Below are positions 1 through 9,203 of a stretch of DNA of 64,000 nucleotides, in pieces. The translations under genes were made by a program, and so were the position numbers. Numbering within the stretch: the first letter of the stretch is position 1; the number at the start of each line of letters is the position of its first letter. Source of the stretch: Syntrophaceticus sp050949745 (lineage in GTDB: Bacteria > Bacillota > DSM-12270 > Thermacetogeniales > Thermacetogeniaceae); assembly GCA_050949745.1 (NCBI GenBank), contig JBMNGF010000002.1, positions 62,001 to 126,000 of the forward strand. Reading direction: 5' to 3'. The notes under the pieces were generated by a model. It did not search any database. It worked only from the letters and a program-made list of their open reading frames with translations, and was not told the origin of the DNA.

Positions 1-407
1 ACAGAGTCTATATCAAATACTCCCTTACATCCTGGATGGTTACCGAAAGCCTGATGATCCCCTGTCAGACAGAGGACATTACGTATCCCATGAGCATATG
101 CTCCTAGAAAATCACTTTGCATAGCCAAACGGTTGCGGTCCCGGCAGACCATCTGTAAGTTTGGTTCCATTCCTAATTGGATTAAGCGCAATGATGCTGC
201 CCAACTGGAGAGCCGAACAACAGCCGTCTGGTTGTCGGTGAAGTTAACAGAGTCAACCTTCCCACGCATTTCTTCAGCATGCTTGTCAATGTTAGCAAAA
301 CTTGCATATGTAACTGGACCAATTTCCCCGGTACAGGCAAACTGACCCGAAGCAAGTACCTTTTCCAAGTTACTTCCAACTTTTAGTTCAGATTTTCTAT
401 TATTCAA
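1..407 (-). CDS. metF: Methylenetetrahydrofolate reductase MetF, N-terminal part (runs off window)
   Basis: Reduces methylene-THF to methyl-THF in the methyl branch of the Wood-Ljungdahl pathway. The first ~135 residues are visible; the 3' part lies beyond base 1. Translation shows the MetF-type TIM-barrel start (ACTGEIGP near residue 24, TDNQTA near 58, LCLTGDH near 113). The likely start is TTG at 407, because no ATG or GTG sits nearby and an AGGAGG motif inside the end of metV lies about 9 nt upstream. The gene overlaps metV by 8 nt, so the two are translationally coupled. The metV-metF pairing is that of the Moorella-type MetFV-Hdr complex. Family call is firm; exact start is inferred. 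Confidence 0.88.
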   Translation of the reverse strand, partial: MNNRKSELKVGSNLEKVLASGQFACTGEIGPVTYASFANIDKHAEEMRGKVDSVNFTDNQTAVVRLSSWAASLRLIQLGMEPNLQMVCRDRNRLAMQSDFLGAYAHGIRNVLCLTGDHQAFGNHPGCKGVFDIDS

Positions 408-1065
408 GGGTCAAGTCCTCCTTTACCAGTTTTCTTGGACCTTCGTTGCGGTGCCAGTTCTTGACAGGTATGTATTCTGCCATCTTATCCAACTGTCCAA
501 GAGCTTTAAGTCTTTCATAGATTAAATGCCATGCACATTCGACACTTTTATCAACCTCACATTTCCCATCCTGGGAACCCCCACATGGACCATTGAATAA
601 GTGTTTTGAACAACGTGCAACAGGACATATACCCCCTGTTTTATCCAACACACATTCACCACATGCCATGCAATACTCTTCCCATACGCCCACATCAAGG
701 TTTGCACCCAGGAACTGAGTATTAACCCCTGGGTAAACCGGAACAGGTTCACATACCTGAGCTAAGTACTGAATTCCTATCCCGCAGGCGAGAGAAACAA
801 CGGCTTCTACTTCCCTTACATTATCCTGAAATTTATCAAGATACTCCTTATCACACTGACGCTCTACCGTCTGCTCTAAAACTTCTATAGGATTGCCTTC
901 CTTCTCACGTGCCATACGTATCTGTGAGGCGAGAAGTCCAACTTCCTTTTCACCCCCAGCTAGACAGACGGTAACACAGCCGTAACAACCTGCTATTAAA
1001 ACCTTTTTATAAGGGGCGATCATTTTCAGAATATCTTCTGTTGATTTGTTCTCGACAACGATCAT
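400..1065 (-). CDS. metV: MetV, cysteine-rich MetF partner (MTHFR C-terminal-domain protein)
   Basis: A 221-residue protein of the family found beside MetF in acetogens, where MetV binds Fe-S and/or zinc and links MetF to an electron donor. Cysteines cluster in a CYGCVTVC motif near residues 28-35 and in a C-terminal set starting CMACGEC near 132 followed by a further CPVARC and PCGG. Its ATG overlaps the stop of the upstream hdrA-mvhD gene by 4 nt (ATGA), and its own 3' end carries the Shine-Dalgarno sequence for metF. The order hdrA-mvhD, metV, metF points to one electron-transfer complex. No membrane segment is seen. Confidence 0.9.
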   Translation of the reverse strand: MIVVENKSTEDILKMIAPYKKVLIAGCYGCVTVCLAGGEKEVGLLASQIRMAREKEGNPIEVLEQTVERQCDKEYLDKFQDNVREVEAVVSLACGIGIQYLAQVCEPVPVYPGVNTQFLGANLDVGVWEEYCMACGECVLDKTGGICPVARCSKHLFNGPCGGSQDGKCEVDKSVECAWHLIYERLKALGQLDKMAEYIPVKNWHRNEGPRKLVKEDLTLE

Positions 1066-2678
1066 CTTATCACCTTCCCCGGATATGTTCCTAACTGATT
1101 AATCCTTGCTACCATCGAACGTATGGATTCATTAAACTGGTGACCCTGGTTTGCAGCCACATGTACTATCTCTATCCTGTCACCTTCCATACCTATTTCT
1201 TCCAGCCTTTTCCGTACCAGTTCTTTACGCTGATCTGCTCGGACATTTCCTCGAATGAACTTACAATTTTCCTTTTGACATGCAATTATCAGTACACCAT
1301 CTGCACCCTGCTCTAAGGCTTTAAGCAGATAGAGGGCGTCTATTTTTCCAGAACAAGGAACCGGTACGATCTGTATAATAGCGTTTAGTTCAGGTTCCAT
1401 TTTATTGGCAAGCTCTGCCGCCAAGGTGCCTGAATTCTCACAAGCATATGCGACTATTTTAGGTGGCTTGGATAGCTGCTGCAATATTTCCTTATCTGTG
1501 TAATATGGTAGCTGAATTGCCTTTCCTGGACATTCAGCAGCACAAATTCCACAGCGGCGACAGGCCAATGGATTCATACGGGCTGCTGAATGATACATGT
1601 TATTTAAAGACTCATCATGTATAATCTCGATGGCATGATGGGGACAGCACCGGTAACAGGTCAAACATACGGCACACTGTTCAGCAGTTACTTGTGGCTG
1701 CAATGCCGCTACACTTATTTTTCCTGTAGCAAACCGACCAACCTCAGCTTTTACTGTTTCAACTTCCTTTTCCAATTCTGCACTGTATATGGGACCATGA
1801 CAGTTACCGATAAAATATATCCCTTCACGGTTTGACATTATAGGAAGGAAGTGAACATTATCTTCCTGGAAAAACCCATCTGGACCTGTCCTCACATCAA
1901 GAGCATCTGCTAAATCAGCTGTGTCTGGATGCGGAATATAATCCTCTGCTAATACCAAGTAATCAGATATAAGCCTAATCTGTTCACTTTGTGGTAAAAA
2001 AGGTTCCCAGTAGCGTACCGTTGCTGCAACATCTGTTTTAATAAACTGAAGATCGCCTTTATACTTTAAGAAATTAACCCCTCGGGCTCTTGCTAGCTCA
2101 TAATCCTGTTCCAATTGATCAGCAGATACCTTCATATCATCATACAATATTGAGACATCCGCTTCCTTTTCTTGGAGCGCAATCGCCATCGAAAGCGCGT
2201 TTTTATAAGATATTAGAGAATCCTGATCAGCCTGCCCCAAGATAAAGGTGACTTTTTGACCAGAATAATCATTATCTTTTTTTGAAAATTGAGATAGGCT
2301 CAGGATACGCTCTCCCAGTTCCAAACCATTGTATTTTTTTGTATCAAATCTGGGTTGAGCTTCAAGCGCAACAATAATGGCCCCGAAACTTTTTTTTGCA
2401 TGTTTTCCGTTTTCCAAGAAACGCACAATGAATTGACCCGGAAATCCTTCAAGCCCCACAACCTTAACACCTGTTTTGACAGTTATATTACTCTTCCCTT
2501 TTAGCAAGGAAAGACTGTCATGGGGTGTATCATGATCTATCACGGTAACCGGTTGATTTTCACTGACAGCAAGAGCAACAGCGGCCCCTTCTGTTCCACA
2601 ACCTATCACCAAAACCTCCGGGAGCACGTCAAGCTCTTCATAAATAACCGCGCTACGAGCCTGCATCTGTAGCAACAC
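1062..2678 (-). CDS. HdrA-MvhD fusion: FAD/Fe-S electron-transfer subunit
   Basis: 538 residues. A Rossmann FAD/NAD site (GCGTEG, residues 26-31) begins an HdrA-like flavin domain. Two ferredoxin-type [4Fe-4S] motifs follow (C335-C338-C341-C345 and C373-C376-C379-C383), then an MvhD-like domain with C413, C442, C467 and C472. In Moorella-type acetogens separate HdrA and MvhD subunits join HdrBC and MetFV; here HdrA and MvhD are fused, and HdrB and HdrC lie 22 kb away. The start is uncertain: GTG 2678, TTG 2675 and ATG 2666 all follow a GAGGTAG motif at different spacing. It heads a three-gene unit with metV and metF, downstream of a terminator and a palindrome. Role in flavin-based electron bifurcation is inferred from family. 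Confidence 0.85.
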   Translation of the reverse strand: MLLQMQARSAVIYEELDVLPEVLVIGCGTEGAAVALAVSENQPVTVIDHDTPHDSLSLLKGKSNITVKTGVKVVGLEGFPGQFIVRFLENGKHAKKSFGAIIVALEAQPRFDTKKYNGLELGERILSLSQFSKKDNDYSGQKVTFILGQADQDSLISYKNALSMAIALQEKEADVSILYDDMKVSADQLEQDYELARARGVNFLKYKGDLQFIKTDVAATVRYWEPFLPQSEQIRLISDYLVLAEDYIPHPDTADLADALDVRTGPDGFFQEDNVHFLPIMSNREGIYFIGNCHGPIYSAELEKEVETVKAEVGRFATGKISVAALQPQVTAEQCAVCLTCYRCCPHHAIEIIHDESLNNMYHSAARMNPLACRRCGICAAECPGKAIQLPYYTDKEILQQLSKPPKIVAYACENSGTLAAELANKMEPELNAIIQIVPVPCSGKIDALYLLKALEQGADGVLIIACQKENCKFIRGNVRADQRKELVRKRLEEIGMEGDRIEIVHVAANQGHQFNESIRSMVARINQLGTYPGKVIR

Positions 2679-2812
2679 CTACCTCGTTATAATGGAGACG
2701 ACCCACCCCCTAATTACTTCTATAGACTGAGTTATGGTATTATCACAGTCACAGAGGTAAAGTCCCCATTTAATGTTTTTGTTAAATGTTCATTAAGTAT
2801 CCCCCAATAAGA

Positions 2813-2828
2813 GATAACGTACGTTATC
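2813..2828. promoter_or_regulatory. Perfect 16-bp palindrome, candidate operator upstream of hdrA-metVF
   Basis: GATAACGTACGTTATC reads identically on both strands. It lies in the 229-nt gap between acsE and hdrA-mvhD, after the acsE terminator in the direction of transcription and about 135 nt before the hdrA start. There is no T-run after it and no loop, so a protein-binding dimer site is likelier than a terminator. The regulator is unknown. Confidence 0.45.
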
Positions 2829-2850
2829 ACACCCCACTTGCAAAATAAAT

Positions 2851-2896
2851 AAAAAATCTGTAGTAAGGTCCCATCTTTTCCGATGGGACCTTACTA
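2851..2896 (-). terminator. Strong intrinsic terminator after acsE
   Basis: A perfect 15-bp stem (2861-2875 with 2882-2896) with a 6-nt loop. In the minus direction it is followed by ACAG and a T-rich tract (plus-strand A-run 2851-2856). It begins 12 nt after the acsE stop and separates the acs operon from hdrA-metVF. Confidence 0.9.
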
Positions 2897-2907
2897 GATT
2901 TTTATGC

Positions 2908-3702
2908 TTACCTGTTACGGAATACTTTTGCGTATGAATCGCAGTAGATCGCTTCGTTAAGCAGCATATCTGCAGTTGCAATAGCGTCTACAAGCTCATC
3001 ATCGTTAACATCCATAATCGCAGAATCTAATCCGCAAGTCATAGCCATTACACAGTAAATGCGGTTAATCAGCGGACGATATGGAGTACCCTGGGAAACA
3101 TTACTGAGCCCTAATGTGGTATGTGGTGCCGGATCGGACAGCAATCTGATCTGGCGTAATGCCTCCAATACCTCAGGAGCGTGATCCTGTGCTACATTGC
3201 AGGGCAGGATGAGCGGGTCAATGAATAGGTCATCAGGTGAAAGACCAAACTCGTCAGCCGAAGCAACTAATTCCATAGCAAAACCCACACGCATATCTGC
3301 GCTCTTAGGAATTCCCGACTTATCCATAGTCAAAGCGATAATCTTAGCTCCGTACTTCTTAGCCATTGGGAAAACACGCTCGATCTTTGGTCTTTCAGCG
3401 GGACAGGAGTTAATTAAAGCACCAGGTTTACATACTTCTAGTCCAGCTTCTATAGCATCATAATTTGTAGAGTCTAAAGCAATCGGGGTATCGCTGACCT
3501 CAGTAACAACCTCACACATCCATTTCATCGACTTGACACGGTCAGCAGCTGTCGGGCCAACGTTGATATCTAGATAAGCAGCGCCGGCTTCATCCTGCTT
3601 TTTTGCCCATTCTTGAATAGGCTTGGGGTCAAACTTGGCAACAGCTTCTCCGATATCATTAAACATACCGTTGATTCTCTCACCAATCATATAAAAGGCC
3701 AT
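2908..3702 (-). CDS. acsE: Methyltetrahydrofolate:corrinoid/iron-sulfur protein methyltransferase
   Basis: Moves the methyl group of methyl-THF to Co(I) of the corrinoid/iron-sulfur protein. It has 264 residues, against 262 in the Moorella enzyme, and begins with the typical IGERINGMF. The pterin-binding TIM-barrel motifs are clear: LDINVGP (~45), LDSTN (~77), INSCPAER (~97), LTMDKSGIP (~124), DPLILP (~162) and LGLSNVS (~197). ATG at 3702 has a GGAGG motif just upstream. It is the last gene of the acs operon, 42 nt after acsD, and is followed by a strong terminator. Confidence 0.96.
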   Translation of the reverse strand: MAFYMIGERINGMFNDIGEAVAKFDPKPIQEWAKKQDEAGAAYLDINVGPTAADRVKSMKWMCEVVTEVSDTPIALDSTNYDAIEAGLEVCKPGALINSCPAERPKIERVFPMAKKYGAKIIALTMDKSGIPKSADMRVGFAMELVASADEFGLSPDDLFIDPLILPCNVAQDHAPEVLEALRQIRLLSDPAPHTTLGLSNVSQGTPYRPLINRIYCVMAMTCGLDSAIMDVNDDELVDAIATADMLLNEAIYCDSYAKVFRNR

Positions 3703-3744
3703 GGGCTTACCTCCTCCTTATTTTAATTACACTCCCACCTTTTA

Positions 3745-4719
3745 TTAATAGGTGTTCGGTTTCATTAAATCGTCAATATGCTTTTTCAGCATTTTGACAG
3801 CTTCTGGATGCCTCATTAAAACAAGGTCTCCACCTGCCTGCAGCAGAGAGGCAGCTGTCATTGCTTCCCACATGATTCCTCTCGGTTTCTGCTCTCCCCA
3901 ACCAGGGCCAGCTTCTTCTATCGGAGCATATGCTTCTTTTGCCCGCCATGCTTCTGGACCACCGAGGATGACAATGGGGAAGGACATCATCTTGTCACCG
4001 ATCAGAGCGCCCCAGCGAGTACGTTCCATGATCGAGTATGAATACTCGATTCCATAACCAAGACCACTGGACATGGGGTCGTTAATGATCTTGTCAGGTG
4101 CAATACCCATCTCGGTAATCATGATGTTCAGCTGTTTCAAAATATTGATATCAACAGGTGAACGTCCTATAATGCAGTGCTTACCCATCATAGCAGCTGC
4201 TGCTATAGATCGGTAATTGTCCTTCTCAGCTACTCCAAGAGCAATATTCTCACCTGTGGCTGCTTCTGCTACAGCCTGGAGAACTTCATTATCTTTTTCC
4301 GGGTGTCCTGGTCCCTGCACAATTAGGGGGGCACCTGTGTTTTCCAAAACAGCTTTAGCAACTTTGGCACAGTCGTCAGCTGTTTTTGGATTTTCCAATT
4401 CTGGATCTGCACCTTTGAATTCTAAATAGATAACGTCTGCTCCTAATTCCTCGGCCTTTTTCGCCCAGGCAACAGGGTCATTCCACACATCACCATAATA
4501 TGGTTCAAAACATTCGTGCCAGTCAGGCTTTATATCCCATACTTCGAACGCAATAGCTGGAGGGTTCGGAATTTCGCCTTCATACTGGAGAAAAGGAAGT
4601 GTTGAGCTGCCGCCTAATTTGACAGTGCGGGCTCTTGTTCCGCCTTCTTCCTTGGTTGCGCCGAGTACTACTTCCTGAACTTTGCCTGTAAATTTTTCTT
4701 TCAGAATTTCTACCGGCAT
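3745..4719 (-). CDS. acsD: Corrinoid/iron-sulfur protein small subunit
   Basis: 324 residues, close to the ~323 of known CFeSP small (beta) subunits. It forms a TIM barrel that pairs with AcsC and helps hold the corrinoid. Recognisable stretches include VLGATKEEGGTR near residue 17, FEVWDIKPDW near 58, the GADVIYLEFKGADPE segment near 93 and DPMSSGLGYGIEYSYS near 215. It sits between the CooC-like ATPase gene (20-nt gap) and acsE in the usual acetogen order. No defects seen. Confidence 0.95.
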   Translation of the reverse strand: MPVEILKEKFTGKVQEVVLGATKEEGGTRARTVKLGGSSTLPFLQYEGEIPNPPAIAFEVWDIKPDWHECFEPYYGDVWNDPVAWAKKAEELGADVIYLEFKGADPELENPKTADDCAKVAKAVLENTGAPLIVQGPGHPEKDNEVLQAVAEAATGENIALGVAEKDNYRSIAAAAMMGKHCIIGRSPVDINILKQLNIMITEMGIAPDKIINDPMSSGLGYGIEYSYSIMERTRWGALIGDKMMSFPIVILGGPEAWRAKEAYAPIEEAGPGWGEQKPRGIMWEAMTAASLLQAGGDLVLMRHPEAVKMLKKHIDDLMKPNTY

Positions 4720-4739
4720 AGTTTACTCTCCTTTCTTAA

Positions 4740-5483
4740 CTAAAGTGGTAGTTTGCTAAACATATCACGTGTCGCTTGAACAGCCGAGCTGTCATCCGGA
4801 AGTTCCATCATTGATATCCCCTTCAAGTCATGCTCCATAATCAAGGGATCTTTAGGTACAACACCAAGCAATTTAAGTCCCGTAGCTTCTATTTCTTTTT
4901 GAAGGGGAGCCGGATCAGATATTTTCGTAATAATCAAATACGCATCTGCAATATTGATGTTCATTGACCTGGCCAGCTGATAGATTCTTCCGGCAGTACG
5001 CACACCTTTTGCTGTTGGATCGGAAATAACTAACATAATATCGACATCTTCAATGGTCTGGCGGCTGATATGCTCCAGGCCTGCTTCATTATCAGCTACA
5101 AGATAGCCATAACTACTATCTATGTTAGATAGATGACGCTTTAAGATGTCGTTGGGAAAACAGTAACATCCTGGCCCTTGTGGCCCTCCCATTACCAAGA
5201 GATCAACATAGTCTGTTTCAATAAGGGCTCGGTGCAACTCAAACTGTAAATAGGTTTCCTTGGTCATTCCTGTAGGAATATTGCTTTTTTTAATATCAGC
5301 AAGAATAGAGGATATGGTATTAGGTACTTCGTACCCTAAAGCCTCGTTGAGATTTGAGTTGGGGTCAGCATCAACGGCCAATGTAGCACCCTTCTTTTGT
5401 TCAACTATATATTTAATTAAGAGTGCCGCTACCGTCGTCTTCCCTGTTCCTCCCTTTCCTGCCATTGCAATATGTTTTGCCAT
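4740..5483 (-). CDS. CooC/AcsF-type nickel-insertion ATPase (first of two)
   Basis: 247-residue MinD-like P-loop ATPase. The deviant Walker A GKGGTGKTT begins at residue 9, and a CYC motif (GPGCYCFPN, near 110) is the dimer-interface metal site of CooC proteins. Such proteins help load nickel into the C-cluster of CO dehydrogenase or the A-cluster of acetyl-CoA synthase. Lying between acsC and acsD, it matches the position of acsF/cooC in acetogen operons. A second, distinct CooC is encoded at the head of the same operon. Which cluster each one serves cannot be read from sequence. Confidence 0.88.
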   Translation of the reverse strand: MAKHIAMAGKGGTGKTTVAALLIKYIVEQKKGATLAVDADPNSNLNEALGYEVPNTISSILADIKKSNIPTGMTKETYLQFELHRALIETDYVDLLVMGGPQGPGCYCFPNDILKRHLSNIDSSYGYLVADNEAGLEHISRQTIEDVDIMLVISDPTAKGVRTAGRIYQLARSMNINIADAYLIITKISDPAPLQKEIEATGLKLLGVVPKDPLIMEHDLKGISMMELPDDSSAVQATRDMFSKLPL

Positions 5484-5533
5484 TTATAGCACCCTTTCTC
5501 TGTTTGTAAAAGTGTCACCGGGCCATCTATTAA

Positions 5534-6856
5534 TTATGCACCTAATTTCAGCTTAGCAAAGGAACTAATCCCGTTAGCCTCACGCGGTCCAACAATAACT
5601 TCCCAACCGGAAAGCTCTTCGATCTTGCCCTTGATTGCTGCAACACCGCCAGGGATAATCATTTGTTTGTGATTAACCTTTTCATTGATTTCAGAGTCCT
5701 TCAGCCATGGGCCAACTTCTTCACCGATAAACTTACCACCGGCCCAGGCAGTAAGAACTGATAAACCTTCTGTTTCAAAGGCGATCAGATAGCTTGGGAG
5801 TCTAGTTGCTTCAATCTCTGTCTGAACTGTGTAGAAGGTCAGAGAGAAGTTAGTTGTGATGTAGACCGGTGAATCAGGTGTAACATCACCAATAGCATAG
5901 ACACCAGGCTGTACAGCAATCGGCTTCTGTGGGTCCGTATAAAGGTTGCTTCTCCAGCTGAACAGAGTAATCAAACTGGCCAGTTCTGTTGTCTTCATTA
6001 CTACGACACTGGCATATTTGGACATATAAGACTGTGCTTGCAAAGCTTCCAGATAAGGATCCTCTTCGGTTGTAAAGGCAATCGAAGGATATCCGAATGG
6101 ACGGAAACGCTTTTTGATAGCTTGACGGCGTATCTGTGTCAGATCAGCAATAACCTTAGAGGTTTCACGCTCACCTGAATCAAGAATCAGTTCTTTGTAG
6201 TCAATCTTACCTACAAGATCAGCAAGGTCATCAAGGTTTTTACCCTTAACTACCAAAGGAGCAGAAATCTTTTTGGCGATTTCCACCATCTTCTCATAGT
6301 TGTCGGCATTGGCAGCATTAAGAATCGGCTTTCTATCCGCTACTTCGGCTGCTGCTGCCTCCATTGCTGCGGCATCCTCACTCGCTAACAGTAAAACCTT
6401 ATCGGTCTTACCTGCTGCGGTAGCCACCGCATCCTTGAAAGTATCAGCATTTCCTGATGCGTTGACAATAGCAACACCTTCAACCTCATATGTTTGACCA
6501 ACACGCTCAAAAACTAAACCATTAATCTCGTCAACCTTAGCTGCCACATCGGCATTATCTGCCACTTCGATAAAAACACCTGTCGGATGATAAAAGGTCT
6601 TGTCATGACGGAACATAACCTGTTCATCACCCATCTCCAGCACCTTGTCTCCTGCTCCCGCTTTAACCAACTTAATCGGTGGTGCAGTTGCCGAATCTAG
6701 GGCTTCCTTGGCTTCATCAGAAACATAGGGGCACTGATCCAGTGTCGCTTTTCCTGATGCTAAAGCCATGGCAAAAGCCATACATGTAGGCACGCCACAC
6801 TCTTTGCAGTTTGTCTTCGGTAGCAGTTTAAAAATAGCTAGTCCTGTTAAACCCAT
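5534..6856 (-). CDS. acsC: Corrinoid/iron-sulfur protein large subunit
   Basis: Carries the methyl group on cobalamin from AcsE to AcsB. ATG 6856 follows AAGGAG at 8 nt and gives 440 residues, near the ~446 of the Moorella subunit; an in-frame GTG two codons earlier is less well placed. The N-terminal [4Fe-4S] domain has C17, C20, C25 and C42, the cluster that reductively activates the cobalt. The middle forms a TIM barrel, and the C-terminal ~120 residues form the corrinoid-binding domain. An alanine-rich stretch near 165-185 is normal for the family. Corrinoid supply is encoded elsewhere in the window (cobO, btuDCF). Confidence 0.95.
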   Translation of the reverse strand: MGLTGLAIFKLLPKTNCKECGVPTCMAFAMALASGKATLDQCPYVSDEAKEALDSATAPPIKLVKAGAGDKVLEMGDEQVMFRHDKTFYHPTGVFIEVADNADVAAKVDEINGLVFERVGQTYEVEGVAIVNASGNADTFKDAVATAAGKTDKVLLLASEDAAAMEAAAAEVADRKPILNAANADNYEKMVEIAKKISAPLVVKGKNLDDLADLVGKIDYKELILDSGERETSKVIADLTQIRRQAIKKRFRPFGYPSIAFTTEEDPYLEALQAQSYMSKYASVVVMKTTELASLITLFSWRSNLYTDPQKPIAVQPGVYAIGDVTPDSPVYITTNFSLTFYTVQTEIEATRLPSYLIAFETEGLSVLTAWAGGKFIGEEVGPWLKDSEINEKVNHKQMIIPGGVAAIKGKIEELSGWEVIVGPREANGISSFAKLKLGA

Positions 6857-6955
6857 TGTCACTTCTCCTTTCTACTGTTTTCTCCTATTAAAGAACCCGG
6901 ACAGGAGCCGCCGATGAAAAACCGGTGGCCCCTCATCCTAGGTTTCTTTACATTA

Positions 6956-9175
6956 TTACATTAATGGATCCATCTTGAGAGCTGGATGTCCTTTTTCCTC
7001 GAGAAAGGCCATGATTTCATCTGGAGTTTCGCCAACATCTTCATCAGCAATCATATCTGCGAAATTGTCGCCGTAGCCCTCTTCCTTACCTCGTTCATTC
7101 AGCTGATCAGTCAACTGCTCCTTTAGTTCCTTGGGCATCCAGACCACTCTTCCTAAACCGCCATCGGCTGGGAAGAACTTCTTACTGACAATGTAGAGGC
7201 GACCAAGTCCGGCAAAGCCCGGAGTCTGGTTACCCCCGCCTACCATACCGGCTAATGTAGAGAAGGTCATACCTACCGGTGTCATACCCTTATGCTCACG
7301 GGTTGTGATCATGAAACCATTACACTCTGGAACCATCGCTAGGATACACTCACAGCAGCCACATGTAGTCATCGGGCGATCCATCATAGTATACATGCAG
7401 ACCTCTGTTGTTTTACCCTGTGTCCTGGCAGCAGCCTCTTGGTTAATGGAGGACCATTCACCCTTTTCTTTGTCGATTATGTTCTTTTCAGTGATGTCAA
7501 TAGGCTGACAGACACCAACCGGATCGATCTCATAAGTAGCTTTAGCATCCAGCCAACTTACAGCTCCACAGAGCCCTGTCCGCTCTGGTGAAACAAAGCA
7601 GATATGTGTAGGAGCAAAGGACTGGCAGAGTGTACAGGTGTAAAATTCATCAACTGCTTCGTCACGCAGTGTTTCCAGCCTCTCATCTCTGGCATTATAC
7701 TTCTGGCGTGATTCTTCAAGGAGTTTTTCAACTTCAGCCTGGTCTGTCATTAACACCACTTCAAGCCGGTCAATAATTGCTGCATATTCCTTCTTGAAGT
7801 AGCCATACATGATCTTGCCCAGGTCATTAAGTGTAAAGCCCGCTGCCTGTGCACCCTTGCTGATGCGCATCCAGTTTTGATCCCTCTGGCCCATGTGCCA
7901 GACACCCTCACCATAGTTCATGAAGTAGTGGATCCGGCGCTCCAAAACAGGCTCAAAGTCTGTCTGGAACTTACGCCCATAGACCTTGATTAAAATGCCC
8001 ATCGGATATGCTTTGCCTTCCTCCATATCCGCAATATCGGGGCCAATAATCTCGATCTTTCCGTCTGTTATATCATCGGCGTCAACCATTTTTACTAATT
8101 CACAAGCTGTTGAACGGCCACCGCCGAACTCTACATACATCTCAGCCCTACGAATAGCCTCACCCTCGAAGGCAGGGCCATGTGCAATGGGAACATCGAT
8201 TTCGATGGCGGTGATCTTAATTCCGCGCACCTCAATACCTTCCTGCATCATTTCATCGTAGTCATCTACTGAGAAGTACCAGTCTTTCCAGACCTCATCT
8301 TCATCCAACGGTTGGTCAACGATAACCGGGAAGCCTAGATAGATAGCCGCAAAGGCAGCAGCTACTTTAACGATGTCCCGCTCACCCAGAGCCATCACAA
8401 AGACGAGGATACGGTCACGCTGATAGTTCCTGTGCATAAACTTGTCTCCTGCAGGAATGCCAGGGAAGATAGATGATGCACGCAGAGCATAGTTGACCGC
8501 GTGAATAATCTGTGTAAAGTTACCCAGCGGGTAAACCGGCCAAGCATCGATATCGAACTTGTAACCTTGCTCCATCAACTGTTCGATTACTTCATCAACC
8601 AGGAAGAGCATAAAGCCCTTCTGTACCAGATTATTGACAATTCTGATTGCATCCTCAGAGGTACGGAATCGCCCCACGATGACAACTTCACCAGGGATCG
8701 TCCAGTCTACGTGTTTAATACCCCATTTCCGGACATAGGTATCAGCTATGAAACCTGTCCAAGGTTTGGGCAGGAACTCATGGGCACCTGTGGCATATCT
8801 TACAGCTTCAATGATTTCAGCTGCGTGAATAGTAGCTTCACCCCAGAGAAGTGCATTCTCCAAAGTAAGTTCCAGGCGCACCTGATCCCTCATTTTGTTC
8901 AAAATGGGTACAAATTCACCCAATGTGGTAATCTCCAGTCCACTCAAAGCCCTAATGGCAGGAATGAAGTATGCAGTATCACCGCCATAGCCTACTTTAT
9001 GGTCTTCTCCATAATCCTTAATCGCTTTATTAAGCAGAATTTCCGCGTAGCTGAGGGCAACAATTGTTCCCTCATATGCCTGCCGAAACAGTTTTTTCGG
9101 CTCTTTACCCGGTTCTATGGATCCTTCATAGATCTCTTCAAAGGATTGTCTATCTACTTTCCATGCTGTCGACAT
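6956..9175 (-). CDS. acsB: Acetyl-CoA synthase (CODH/ACS alpha subunit)
   Basis: Joins CO, a methyl group and CoA into acetyl-CoA at the A-cluster, or reverses this in acetate oxidation. 739 residues, against 729 in Moorella. The A-cluster ligands are all present: C514, C517, C526 and C536 for the [4Fe-4S] cube and the C605-G-C607 motif for the distal nickel. The N-terminal CODH-contacting domain starts near residue 30. acsA ends 28 nt upstream, and the ATG is preceded by an AGAGGAAAGGGGG run. No truncation or frameshift. Confidence 0.97.
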   Translation of the reverse strand: MSTAWKVDRQSFEEIYEGSIEPGKEPKKLFRQAYEGTIVALSYAEILLNKAIKDYGEDHKVGYGGDTAYFIPAIRALSGLEITTLGEFVPILNKMRDQVRLELTLENALLWGEATIHAAEIIEAVRYATGAHEFLPKPWTGFIADTYVRKWGIKHVDWTIPGEVVIVGRFRTSEDAIRIVNNLVQKGFMLFLVDEVIEQLMEQGYKFDIDAWPVYPLGNFTQIIHAVNYALRASSIFPGIPAGDKFMHRNYQRDRILVFVMALGERDIVKVAAAFAAIYLGFPVIVDQPLDEDEVWKDWYFSVDDYDEMMQEGIEVRGIKITAIEIDVPIAHGPAFEGEAIRRAEMYVEFGGGRSTACELVKMVDADDITDGKIEIIGPDIADMEEGKAYPMGILIKVYGRKFQTDFEPVLERRIHYFMNYGEGVWHMGQRDQNWMRISKGAQAAGFTLNDLGKIMYGYFKKEYAAIIDRLEVVLMTDQAEVEKLLEESRQKYNARDERLETLRDEAVDEFYTCTLCQSFAPTHICFVSPERTGLCGAVSWLDAKATYEIDPVGVCQPIDITEKNIIDKEKGEWSSINQEAAARTQGKTTEVCMYTMMDRPMTTCGCCECILAMVPECNGFMITTREHKGMTPVGMTFSTLAGMVGGGNQTPGFAGLGRLYIVSKKFFPADGGLGRVVWMPKELKEQLTDQLNERGKEEGYGDNFADMIADEDVGETPDEIMAFLEEKGHPALKMDPLM

Positions 9176-9203
9176 ATTTTATCCCCCTTTCCTCTAGGTT
9201 CTC

